This document shows, in pieces, positions 44,089 to 54,700 of a DNA stretch of 64,000 nt (its first letter is position 1; each line of letters begins with the position of its first letter). The notes under the pieces are model-generated. The model did no database searches. It was not told where the DNA came from and worked only from the letters and a program-made list of their open reading frames with translations. Source of the DNA: HKCCE3408 sp038530555 (lineage in GTDB: Bacteria; Pseudomonadota; Alphaproteobacteria; Rhodobacterales; Rhodobacteraceae); the NCBI GenBank assembly GCA_038530555.1, contig JBCBCN010000007.1, forward strand, positions 124,001 through 188,000, read 5' to 3'. The translations under genes were made by a program, and so were the position numbers.

Positions 44089-45125
44089 CCCTCTGAGGCC
44101 ATAACCTCCTGATAAAGCGCGACCATTTCGCGAGCCTCAGCCGCCGAGAGGATGCCGCTGCCCGAGGCAAGGCGCAGCTGACCGAAGAGCCTGTGACCGG
44201 CCTCGGTCCGCAAAATCTCCGCGATCCGGGCGCGGTGCCACCGGACACATTGCGCATGCGCCTGGGCCACGCCCGGCACGGCCATAAGCGCGGTAAGCGC
44301 GGCCGCGGTGCCCGGGCGCATCCGCGCGATCGAGGTCTCTTCGACGGCGTTGAAGTTGCGCTCGACCCAATAGCCAAGGTCAATCGCCTTGCCCCGCCGA
44401 TTGGGCAGGCCCCGGTCCCGCTTGACCAGGAAGCTCTCGGCCGACCGCAGCGAATAGTGATTGCACTCCACCAGATCGCGCGCGGTGGGAAAGCCGTAAA
44501 GCGACAGCCGCTGCGCCGCGTTTGCGAAGACCGGCGGCATCGGCGCGCCCGAACCATCGACCCAATTGGCCGCTTCCCCTCCCCCGTGTTTCGGACGATG
44601 CACACCAAGCTGCGTGAAGGCCTGAGGGCGGAACAAGCTTTTGAAAAAGGTCGCGGCCACCGGAAAGGCGCAATCGGGCGGCGCGGCGCGGGTAAACTGC
44701 TCTGTCACTGATGCATCGGCATAGTGCGCATGCCCGCAATGACCAAACAGGCGCCAGGGCAGAACCACTGCATCGGTTCCTTCGGGCAAGCGCTTGATCA
44801 GGTCAGTGAGCCGGTGACCCTCGCATTTGATGTTCAAGAACTCGTCGATGTCACTGACCATCACCCATTCCGCCACCTCGCGTAGCGGATGCGCCCAGGC
44901 GGCCTTCAGCGCCTGCCATTGCACGCTTTTGCCCGGCGGCGCGGAATGGGTAACATGGGTGATCTTGCCCGCCGCGCTGAGCAGATCGAGCAGCGCGTCG
45001 CTGCCATCGTCACAATCGTTTGAGTAGATCAGAAGATCGGTGAATCCGGCCGCGATATGATGGGCGATCCATTCCAACAGGAACGCGCCCTCGTTGCGCT
45101 GAAGCGTGATGCACAAGGCCCGCAT
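44085..45125 (-). CDS. glycosyltransferase family 2-type protein, paralogue of the convergent gene
   Basis: A 346-residue glycosyltransferase. It begins CITLQRNEGAFLLEWIAHHIAAGFTDLLIYSNDCDDGSDALLDLL and has the DxD in VSDIDEFLNI (residues 91-97). It shares with the C-terminal half of the neighbouring 752-residue protein the segments YSNDC-D-G-D, RLFG, LGVHRPK, WVDGSGAPMP and NHYSLRSAESFLVKRDRG, so the two are paralogues. Convergent arrangement with overlapping stops points to an old inverted duplication or acquisition. No membrane segments. The donor and acceptor sugars cannot be read from sequence. Confidence 0.85.
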   Translation of the reverse strand: MRALCITLQRNEGAFLLEWIAHHIAAGFTDLLIYSNDCDDGSDALLDLLSAAGKITHVTHSAPPGKSVQWQALKAAWAHPLREVAEWVMVSDIDEFLNIKCEGHRLTDLIKRLPEGTDAVVLPWRLFGHCGHAHYADASVTEQFTRAAPPDCAFPVAATFFKSLFRPQAFTQLGVHRPKHGGGEAANWVDGSGAPMPPVFANAAQRLSLYGFPTARDLVECNHYSLRSAESFLVKRDRGLPNRRGKAIDLGYWVERNFNAVEETSIARMRPGTAAALTALMAVPGVAQAHAQCVRWHRARIAEILRTEAGHRLFGQLRLASGSGILSAAEAREMVALYQEVMASEG

Positions 45126-45206
45126 GGTCGCCTACCCGTCCTGACGCGTCTTGTGGCCGGAGCCTAGCGCAATCCGCAGGACCCGCAATCGCCCAAAGCC
45201 CCAGGC

Positions 45207-46523
45207 TTAGAACTGAGAACGGATCGTCAGGCCAAAGGCGCGGGTCTCATCGGTCGCCTCGGCGTCCTCGGTCAGGGCGTAATAAGCCTCAAACCGGCCG
45301 AAATCGGTGTCGAGCGACAGGCCCAACCCGGCCGAGCTGCGCCAATAGCGGTCCGCGTCGACGACACCGGCGGGGGCCACATTGCTATCGAGGCCCCAAA
45401 CCGCGCCGACATCAAAAAAAACGAAGGTCTCGAACTGCGTCGCGCGGCGAAACACCGGCACAACAAAATCGGTCCGCAAAGCCGCGAAATCCGTGCCGCC
45501 CAGGACTTGGGCGTCGCCGGCAGTGACATCGCGCGGGGCGATTGAGGCGCCTTCGAAGCCGCGCAAGGACGCACCGCCCAGCACAAACCGGTCGGTCAGG
45601 CGGCTGACATCGCCGCCACGCCCTTCGAGATGACCGGCATCCAATGTGCTTCTGAGACGAAAACCCGCCTGACCCAGTGGCGCATCGCCGCCCAGGCGTA
45701 GCCGCGTGACTTGCAGACCGTAATCCCCGCCGAAGCCAGTGACGTCATGCTCAAAACTGGCCTGCCAAGCAAACCCGCCAGGGCTCGACTGTCCGGCCGC
45801 GGCCAGCGCAATCCCCAGACCGGTCTGCACCGCGCGGCCCTCATCTGCGGCGATGATCGGAGAGGCGGTCGCCGCCACATCGCGAATGTCTGAGCTTCGG
45901 TAGATCGCCCTGAGCTCACCTGTCACCGCGGGGCTGAACCGATAAGACAGGTAAGGCGTCGCCTCGAACTCGCGATAGGCAAACAGACGGTCATCGGGAT
46001 CAGCGTTGAGACCCGAGAGACGCAGGCCAGCCCCGAAACCATCGCCAAAAAGGTCGGGATGGGCAAAATCAAAGCGCAGCCGCTGAAATTCCTCCGCGAC
46101 CTCGAGACCCGCGCTGAGCTCCACGCCCGGCGCGATGATGTCTTGCAGGCGCAACCCGGCGCTGCCGATAACCCCCGCATCGCTGTCAAAACCCAGCCCG
46201 AAGGTCAGACCGCCCCGAAACGCGGCTTCTTCCTCGACGACGATGAAAAGCGTGTCTGATTGGCTATGAATGCGCACATGCTCAAACTCACCGGTGAAAT
46301 AGAGCGCCTCTACCGCCGCGCTAAGATCGGCTTCGGTCAGGGGTTGGGCCAAGTTTAAACCGGCAGTGGCGAGGATGTCGCGATCATCAAAACGCCGATT
46401 GCCTTCGATGGCTACGCTATTGAAAAGACGCGCCTCGGGCGCCGCGCCTGTTTGGGTGGCTGTCTGGGTGACGGCCGGACCAGCGGCAAAGGCCAACGCT
46501 GCAATCAAAATGGTTTTACGCAT
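45207..46523 (-). CDS. BamA/Omp85-like outer membrane protein with one POTRA domain
   Basis: A 438-residue protein with a signal peptide (MRKTILIAALAFAAGPAVTQ) and one POTRA-like domain from about residue 33 to 98 (LFNSVAIEGNRRFDDRDILATAG). A beta-barrel follows, with alternating hydrophobic strands and the Omp85 loop-6-type motif LGGASLRGFEG. It ends in Phe (LTIRSQF), the usual outer-membrane-protein terminal residue. With a single POTRA it is shorter than BamA or TamA and resembles small Omp85 or patatin-associated barrels and two-partner-secretion pores. It is divergent from the TolC-like gene across 273 bases, so it may serve the giant surface protein. Confidence 0.82.
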   Translation of the reverse strand: MRKTILIAALAFAAGPAVTQTATQTGAAPEARLFNSVAIEGNRRFDDRDILATAGLNLAQPLTEADLSAAVEALYFTGEFEHVRIHSQSDTLFIVVEEEAAFRGGLTFGLGFDSDAGVIGSAGLRLQDIIAPGVELSAGLEVAEEFQRLRFDFAHPDLFGDGFGAGLRLSGLNADPDDRLFAYREFEATPYLSYRFSPAVTGELRAIYRSSDIRDVAATASPIIAADEGRAVQTGLGIALAAAGQSSPGGFAWQASFEHDVTGFGGDYGLQVTRLRLGGDAPLGQAGFRLRSTLDAGHLEGRGGDVSRLTDRFVLGGASLRGFEGASIAPRDVTAGDAQVLGGTDFAALRTDFVVPVFRRATQFETFVFFDVGAVWGLDSNVAPAGVVDADRYWRSSAGLGLSLDTDFGRFEAYYALTEDAEATDETRAFGLTIRSQF

Positions 46524-46796
46524 CCAGTCCCCGCCAGTCGCACGTCGTTTGACTATTACGTCCAGAATCAGCCAGACAAGGGGAAGTTTGCGCCGATATG
46601 CTCATTTTGCGAGGCCACGCTTTTTTCCTTGCCCTTGTGGCGACGGAGTGGCGCAAACGCAACATGTCGCGACATTTACCTTTTTCCCCTGACCTGATGG
46701 CTCGTCGATTTGGCCTCTTTATCCGTGCGCGCACGCGGGAGAGTGCGCCAGCCAAATTTCGAAAAGAGTCACGAAACACTCACGTGAGGCACATCC
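46524..46796. promoter_or_regulatory. divergent regulatory region with a 12-base palindrome
   Basis: This gap separates the BamA-like and TolC-like genes and must hold both promoters. The clearest element is the perfect palindrome ATGTCGCGACAT at 46664-46675, a size and symmetry typical of a dimeric regulator site. I did not find a -35/-10 pair I would defend. GTGAGG just upstream of the ATG at 46797 is the likely ribosome site of the tolC-like gene. Confidence 0.4.
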
Positions 46797-48749
46797 ATGG
46801 CGACAACACATAAGCGGCTAACAACCGCCGTAACGGCCTTGCTCGTAACGACCGCTCTGGTCGGCTGCGCCAACACTCAGCGGGGCATCGAACTTCGTCC
46901 CGGTGACGTCCCGGGAGAGCGTGCTTTCGTGCCCAGCCTCGCCCAAGAGCTTGAGGCAAACGCCAACGGAGAGTTCTCCACACCCGGCGAAGCGCGCCTA
47001 CGCCTGGATGAGTTTGACGTCAGCTCTGACGATATGAGCCGCGAATGGCCGATCGACACGATCACCTACCGCCGGTTCCAAAACACCGCGGAGCGCGCGA
47101 TTTATATCCGCCGCGCCTTGGGCCGCTATGCCATCACCGAGGCGCGAGAGATGGGCCTTGGCACGTCTTTGCAATCGGTGCGCCGGGTCTCGCAAATCGC
47201 CTCGCCCTCGACAGCCGGGGAATGGTGGACCAGGGGTGTGCATGGCTTTGACCTCTTGCCACATCAGCCGGGCCGCGCTTTCTCGCTACCGGACACGATC
47301 GATCTGGTCATCGACAGCTCGTACCAGATCGGCGCTTTCGGGGATCTTCCGGCCATCCGCGGCACCGCGATCCAAGAGGCACGCGGTCGCTTCGTGCCGG
47401 AGTTCTTCGCCGAAGTTAGTGTAGAAGAAATCGACGACGTGGCGACATCACCGGCCATCGCAGGCGGCGCTGACCGCGTTCTCACCGATGAAACCGATGC
47501 CGAGTTTGGCGTCCGCTCGCGCCTGATCACCGGCGGTGAGATCAGCCTGTCGCAGCGCTTGACCGTGACCGACACAAACCGCACGACGTTCATCCCGGGC
47601 GAGCAGACCCGGTCCGAGACGGCGCTGACCTATGTGCAGCCTCTGCTGCGGGATTCGGGCTATACCTACAACGACGCACCCCGTCGTATCGCCAATATGG
47701 ACACCCAGATCGCGATTGAGGAATTCCATCGCCAGTCTGAGGCGCATTTGCTTGAGGTTGAGCGCGCCTATTGGAACCTTTATGTCGCCCGCGCCGTCTA
47801 TATCCAGACGACGCATCTGGCCTCCCACGGCAATCAGATCGCCGGCCAAATCGGCGACCGGCAGGGCATCGACGCTGACCCGGTTCTCGTCAACCGTGCG
47901 CGCGCCACGGCGCAACGCTGGCGCGCCGATCTGGTGCGCGCACAGGCGGCGGTTGAGAACGCCGAGTTCCGCATGGCCGCCCTGGTCAATGACCCGCGCT
48001 ACGGCCCGGCCAATGTGGAGCTTGTGCCGTCGTCTTCGCCCAATGGCGCGCTGCCGATCCTGTCGAGTGCCGACACGATCGAGGATATCCTGATACACCG
48101 CCCCGAGCTTCAGCAGGCGATCTTGCAATATGAGGCCGCACTTCTACGCGAAGGGATCGCGGCCAATCAATCCCTGCCTGAGCTTGACCTTGTGCTGGAG
48201 GCACGGATGTCTGGCGGCGCGGATGGCGATGACATCTCCGGGGCGTTCGACAACCAAAGCGGCAATACCGGCTCTCTGGTTGGTCTGAAGTTTTCAGTGC
48301 CGCTGGGCTATGACGAACGTGACGCGCGCTACCACCGGCGCCGCATCGAAACGGTTCAGCAAGAGCGCCAGGTCCTTGCCGCGATCGCGACCGTGCTTCT
48401 CGAGGTCGATGTTGCTGCGAACGAGTATATCGTGGCCTGCAACGACTTGATCGCTCAGCGTAATGCGCTTCTCGCTGCACAACGCGACACGCAGACCTTG
48501 CAAAACCGCTTTAACGAGGGCGTTGGCGAGGCCGGGATCGACCTGCTCTCGGCGCTGCTGTCGAGCTATGAGAACCTGCAAAACGCCGAGGAAGACGTGG
48601 CGATGGCCCGGGCGACGCGGGAAATTTCCGCCGCCAACTTGGCGCGCGCCCGAGGCGTCCTGCTGGCTCGCTGGGGCCTGAGCATCGAGCTTGATCAAGA
48701 TATCCGCGATGAGCTCACCTACCGTTTGGTCAGGGGCGGCCAAGACTAA
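46797..48749 (+). CDS. TolC-family outer membrane efflux lipoprotein
   Basis: A 650-residue outer membrane factor, longer than TolC (about 480). The N-terminus has a basic start, a hydrophobic stretch and the lipobox LVGC with Cys24, so it is a lipoprotein like OprM or NodT. Residues 60-230 are an extra periplasmic segment. The two outer-membrane-efflux repeats follow: EEFHRQSEAHLLEVERAYWNLYVARAVYIQTTHLA and, near the end, NALLAAQRDTQTLQNRFNEGVGEAGIDLLSALLSSYENLQNAEEDVAMARATREISAANLARARG. Both have the long amphipathic helices that form the tunnel. It is followed after 18 bases by the giant repeat-protein gene, strongly suggesting that it exports or anchors that protein. Confidence 0.9.
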   Translation: MATTHKRLTTAVTALLVTTALVGCANTQRGIELRPGDVPGERAFVPSLAQELEANANGEFSTPGEARLRLDEFDVSSDDMSREWPIDTITYRRFQNTAERAIYIRRALGRYAITEAREMGLGTSLQSVRRVSQIASPSTAGEWWTRGVHGFDLLPHQPGRAFSLPDTIDLVIDSSYQIGAFGDLPAIRGTAIQEARGRFVPEFFAEVSVEEIDDVATSPAIAGGADRVLTDETDAEFGVRSRLITGGEISLSQRLTVTDTNRTTFIPGEQTRSETALTYVQPLLRDSGYTYNDAPRRIANMDTQIAIEEFHRQSEAHLLEVERAYWNLYVARAVYIQTTHLASHGNQIAGQIGDRQGIDADPVLVNRARATAQRWRADLVRAQAAVENAEFRMAALVNDPRYGPANVELVPSSSPNGALPILSSADTIEDILIHRPELQQAILQYEAALLREGIAANQSLPELDLVLEARMSGGADGDDISGAFDNQSGNTGSLVGLKFSVPLGYDERDARYHRRRIETVQQERQVLAAIATVLLEVDVAANEYIVACNDLIAQRNALLAAQRDTQTLQNRFNEGVGEAGIDLLSALLSSYENLQNAEEDVAMARATREISAANLARARGVLLARWGLSIELDQDIRDELTYRLVRGGQD

Positions 48750-48767
48750 TCGAGAGGAGTTCTCGCA

Positions 48768-51700
48768 ATGACGCTTCTTCCTCTGTTTGAGCGGTTGGAG
48801 GACCGGATTGTCCTGGACGCCGAGCCGTCTGTGACGATTACGGGTCCCGAGACCCTGCCGCTCGGCGCCCAAGGTGTCGACTTCACGCTGACCTTCGACA
48901 ATGACGATGTGACCGGTTATGGCCCTTATATCGACGTGATCGTACCCACGGCGGGCCCGGACGGCTATGACGGCGTGTCCATCCAAGGCGTTGATTTCCT
49001 TGGGACAACGCCCGTCACACAGACCATTGTCTTCGACGCCATGGGCGAGGCCGAGCATCCCTTCGCTGTCGATGCCTTCGGCAATCCCATCGTGGTCAAC
49101 GGGAATGAGGGCGACACGCTTCTGATTATCGAGCTGCCCTATGGCTCCTTCTCGCCAGGCAACCCGCCGATCGACGTAGATCTGACGCTGGATTTTTCGA
49201 ACCTGACCGATCTCGATCAAGATTTTCAGCTCAGCGCGATCCCAGGCTTTTTCTTGGGTGAAGATCAGTTTGACGATCCCAGCACGGATGCTCCCATCCG
49301 CGGGCCGCAGGCCGATTTTACGCAGACACAGACGCTCTACACGTTCGAAAAGACCAACAGCGCGCCGGAAGACGAACACGCGACCGGCCCGAGCTATATC
49401 TACACGCATACGATCACTCTCGACATCGCCGACGGGCAAACGCTCGACAATATCGTGATCACTGACACGCTGCCGCCAGAGATGGTCTATCAAGGCAACC
49501 TCCGGGTGAATGGCGTCGCTGCGACTGGCACGATCGAACCCACGGTTGGGCAGCCGTCCACCTCGGCGGGACCAGTCAACAACCAGCTTGAAGTTGCGGT
49601 CGGGACTGGCAGCGGCACCGTTACGGTCGAGTTCGACTACTATATCGACCAAAATAACGCGGATACCGGCACGCCTGTTGTGCCCGTGGCCAGCGGTGAT
49701 GATCAGCTTGTCACCAATGTCGCGGGCCTTTCGGCGGATTGGACGCCGGTGGACACGAACGACCCGCCCGTGGCGATCACGGATACGGCCATTGATGAGT
49801 ACCAAGCCGCGTCTCTGGCGATCCAGAAGGGCAATGCCGTCTTAACGAATGTCGGCCCAGCGGCCCCGACACCGGGGGACGTCTATACTTTCACGCTCAA
49901 TGTGCAGGTGTCGGACTATTTCACCTATGGCGACCTCGTGGTCACCGACATCCTTGGCAATGGCTGGGACTACGTCGCGGGTTCGGCAGAGTTTACCACG
50001 GTGGAAGAAACCGGGTCGATCACCACGGCGCAGGACCTCACGCCTTTTGAGAACAGCACCTTCGACGGAGGCACCGGCGAGACGACCAATATCTGGGACA
50101 TTTCGGCCGCTATGGCCGCGCAATCCGGCGCTTTTGGCAGCGATGGCCTGCTGACCGGGCAATTGGCCGATGGGGCGGCCAGCGGCTCGAACACCCGTGT
50201 CACAATCACGTATCAAGCGGAAATCCGCGATCAATTCAGCAATGACGGCAACGTCAACGATCTGGAGATTAGCCAGGGCGATGTGCTGTCCAATTCTGTC
50301 TCCATCACCGGCAGCAATCGAGACAATGACACGCCGGCAACCACCATCGGCACTGAGACTGATGGCTCAGGCTCAGAGGTGGTCCTTCCCTTCGGTCAGA
50401 TTGAAGCGAAAGAGATCTACGCGATCAACGGCACCTTAAATCCGGGGGCGAATCCGGCCATCGCACCGGGCGATGAGATCACCTTCCGGATCGAATATAC
50501 AGCGCCGATCGGCTCATTCGAAAGCTTGGTCATCTCCGACAGCCTTCCGCAGAACGTCCTGGATGTCACCGAGCTGACGACCTTGGACACGAGCGACGGA
50601 TCGGCAGCCCCGCCGCCGCTCGGCACGATCAAATTCGGCCCCGGCGATGAAACTCAGGAAGAACGCAACGATCAAAATGCGGCCCTGGCCGCCATGATGC
50701 CGCCCGGGACCCCGATCGCGAACCCGACCTTCACAACCGATGCGCCGAACAACGGCCTCAGCATCGATTTTGGCACGCTTTCTTTCGACCCGCGCCAAGA
50801 GGTGACGCTTGAGTTCCTTTATACGGTGTCGGTCCAAGACGTCATCTTTGCCGATGGTCTGCCTTTGACGAACCAAGCAACGGCATTCGAGAACAACTCC
50901 TTCACCGGCTCAGTTGACACAACGGCGATCTCGAATTTTGTGTTCACGCAGCCGGAACTCGATATCACCAAAGGCGTCGTCGCGACCAACAGCCCGGACA
51001 CGCAAACAGCGTTTGACCCAACCGACGTCGGCCCCACCGGCGTGACCTTTAACGCGCCCGGATCTGCCACGCCGTTCAGCGGCACGATCAATTCAAACGG
51101 GCTTGATGCAACACCGATCGATGCGAACATCGACAATGTCGATGCGGGCGATCTGGTTACTTTCGCGGTCGTGGTCGAGAATACCGGCAATGCGGCGCGG
51201 GGCGCTTACAATGTGGTGGTCAGCGACACGATTCCCACCGGCTTTGCGGAGCCGCCCGGTGGCTTCAATCTGCAAGTGCGCGACGGTGCGGGAAACACGA
51301 TCCCCTTCACCGGCACCGAGGCGGATTTCTTCACGCTGGGCACTGGAATTGAGCTGACCGATCCGAGCATCAACCAGGGCGCGATTGCCACCTTCAACGA
51401 AACCTCAGGCGCCAATATTGCGATCATCACCTATGATCTGATCGTCGAGCAATCGGTGACCTCGAACGATGAACTGGTCAACACCGCGACCCTGTCGAAC
51501 TTCGCGGCTTTGGACGATCCAGCCGCCACGGACCGTACACCTGAAGACATCAGCGATGAAGCGGTGGCAACCGTGCAGGACGTCGAAGTGAGCAAAACGC
51601 TTGTCTCGAGCGAGGAGAGCCCGGCTGGCGTCAATGCTTCCGAAGTTCTGATCGGCGAAGAGTTTACCTTCGAGGTCCGTTACGACATCCAAGAGGCGAC

Positions 51701-54700
51701 CTATACCAACGTCGTGCTGTCTGACACCATTCGCACCGGCGCCACTTTCCAGGATTATGAGATCCTGTCCGCGGTGATCACTGGCTGGGATGCAAGCGTT
51801 CTAAACTCCTCAAATGGTGTGACGTTTGGCACCGCCGGCACCGTGGCGGGCGATGGCAATTCCGTTAGCTTCGACGTTGGCACATTGGTGAATACGGCCG
51901 ATCAATCCGTCACCAATGATTTTATCACCTTTGAGGTGACCGCGCGCTCGCTTGGCTCTGATGCGAGCCTTGAGGCCGATGATCGCCTGGCCAATACCGG
52001 CCGTTTCCAGGCGGATGGGGTCGATGCAAGCGTCAGCAATGGCGTTGATGTGGTCGAGCCGAATGTCGCCATCGACAAGACCGCCTCGCCCAGCACCGTG
52101 GTCGCAGATGGGACGGTGAACTACCGCATTGACGTGACCAACCCGGCGCAAAGCCGCGACGCACCCGCCTATGACGTGGTGATCACCGACGATCTCGCCG
52201 ATCCGAACATTACGCTGGACGCAGGCACCGTCGTTGTCACTGTAAACGGCGCCAATGTGACCGCGACGGCCGTGCAGACCGGGAATGGCGGCGGCGACAC
52301 GACAATCCTCATCACCTTCGATGAAATCGCCATCGATGACGACGTGGTCATCACCTATACCGCGAGCGTGAACCCGGCCGTTGAGGCCGAGATTGAAATC
52401 GATAACACCGCCGACATCACCTATGACAGCTTGCCCGGCGACAACACCGACGATGAGCGCGACTATAGCGATAGCGATGACGCCACAGTCACGGCTGCGT
52501 CGCCGAGCATCACCAAGGACGTAATCGACACCTCGATCGACGAGACTGCCGGGACAGATTTGTCCATTGGTGAGATCGTCACTTACGAAGTTGTCATCAC
52601 CCTGCCCGAGGGCGATATCAGCGGCGCTGTTCTTACCGATCTGCTGCCCTCCGTGCCGGGCATCCTGACCTATGTGGACAGCCGCGTGACCGCGATCGGC
52701 GGCAATATCACCGGCTCGGCCTTGGCCTTGAACGCCGAAGGGAGCAATTCGGGCCAGAGCACGACGTTCAATTTCGGCGATCTGGAAAACGCGATCGACA
52801 ACACCTCAAACAATCTCGATCAAATTACGGTCGAGATCGACGCCATCGTCACGGACGTTGCGGCCAATGCCTCGGGCGATACGCTGGTGAACACCGCGAC
52901 CTTCGCCTTCGATCAAGGCTCGGTTAACGACACGGCTTCGGTCGATGTGGTGGAGCCGGAGCTTAACCTCACCAAGACCCCCTCCCCCACCAGCGGCGAT
53001 GCGGGCGACACGGTCACCTACACCCTAATCTCGCAAAACACCGGCGACGGCCCGGCCTATGACATCGTCATCGAAGACCCGCTGAGCGATGCGGGGCTAA
53101 CGGCGACCAGCACAGCGAGTATCGAGATTTTGACGTCCGGCGGCGCGGTTACGGCACCCACAGGCGGCACGCCAACGGTGACCTATCCCGATGGCGGTGG
53201 CGGGCTGACCGCGAATATCCCAGCGCTATTGCCCGGTGAACAGATCCGCATCATCTTTGACGCTGTGATCACCAACGATGCCGAATTTGCCGGCAGCGTC
53301 CAGAACACCGCTGAGGTCACGGCCTATGACAGCGACCCGGCCGATGGCACCGCCGATATGGGCCGCAGCTATACCGGCCCGTCGGATGATGCCGAGGTGG
53401 AGACGCCTGAGCCTTCGATCACCAAGACCTTCACCGACAGTGAGTTCGCCGAGACCTCTGGCGCCTCGGTCACTTTCGGCGAGATCGTCACCTATGAGAT
53501 CGAGCTGACCCTGCCCGAGGGCACGGCCAATCTGCGCCTCGATGACACTCTGCCCACCGGTCTGACCGCCGTGGGCGCGTCGATCACCACGATGGACGCC
53601 GCGATCACCTCGAACGTGGCCCAGGGCGATGACGAGACCTCTGGCTCGATCAATGTAGGCTCCGGCGGCGGCTTCACCATCGACTTTGGCGCCACGACCG
53701 TGCCGGGCGACAACAACGCCGCCAACAACGTGATCACCGTCACCGTCACCGCCCAGGTCACCGATGTGGCCGCGGTGAATGACGGCGATGATCTGACCAA
53801 CACGGCGACGCTGTCGCTCCTAGACAATACCGGCAACGTGCGCACCGATCCCGATACCGGCGATCCGCTCACCTATTCCGACGACGCGGTGGTCAGCGTC
53901 GTGGAGCCCGATCTCGACCTGACCAAGACCGCCACGCCGGTGACCGGCGATGCGGGCGATGTGATCAGCTTCACCCTGCTGTCGACCAATTCGGGCACCG
54001 GCCCGGCCTATGACGTGGTGATCTCCGACGACGCGGCCTCGGGCGGCTTCGACATCACCGCCGGGACCGTGAACATCGAGATCGTGCAAGGCGGCAGCGT
54101 GGTCGGACCCACCGGCGGTGCCCCGAGCTTCGCCATCGCAGGCGACGGCACCCTCACCGTAGACGTCCCCGCGCTCCTGTCCGGCCAATCCGTGCGCGTG
54201 AGCTATGACGCGGAAGTGGCCGATGGTGCCCTCATTTCCTCGAGCATCATCAACACTGCGGAAATTGAACACTACGACACCGACCCAGAAGGCACTGGCG
54301 ATGACCCCGACGACGGCCGGACTTATACCGGGCCGACGGACACCGCCCAGGTCGACACACCTGATGGAAGCATCGCCAAGACCTATCTCGGCTCTGGCGA
54401 TGGCAACACCTCGGACGCTCTGCAGGAGCTCACCATCGGTGAGACCGTGCAATACCTGCTAACGATCAATATCCCTCAAGGCACGGGCAATATCGAGGTC
54501 ACGGACGCCCTGCCCCCCGGTCTGATCCCCGTTGGTGCGGAGGCGCAAACCATACCCGCTACGGTAACGTCGGCCAATATCAGCCAGGGTGACACCGAGA
54601 GTTCGTCGGCGATCACGCTCAATGCCGGCGCACGCACCGTCAATTTCGACTTCGGCACCACGACGATTGCGGGCGATGATGATGATGCGGCGGTGGACAC

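Noticed and set aside
48294..49805. Long open frame on the minus strand across the end of the tolC-like gene and start of the giant gene
   Set aside because: It is antisense to two well-supported genes, has no recognisable domain, and its composition mirrors the codon pattern of the other strand.
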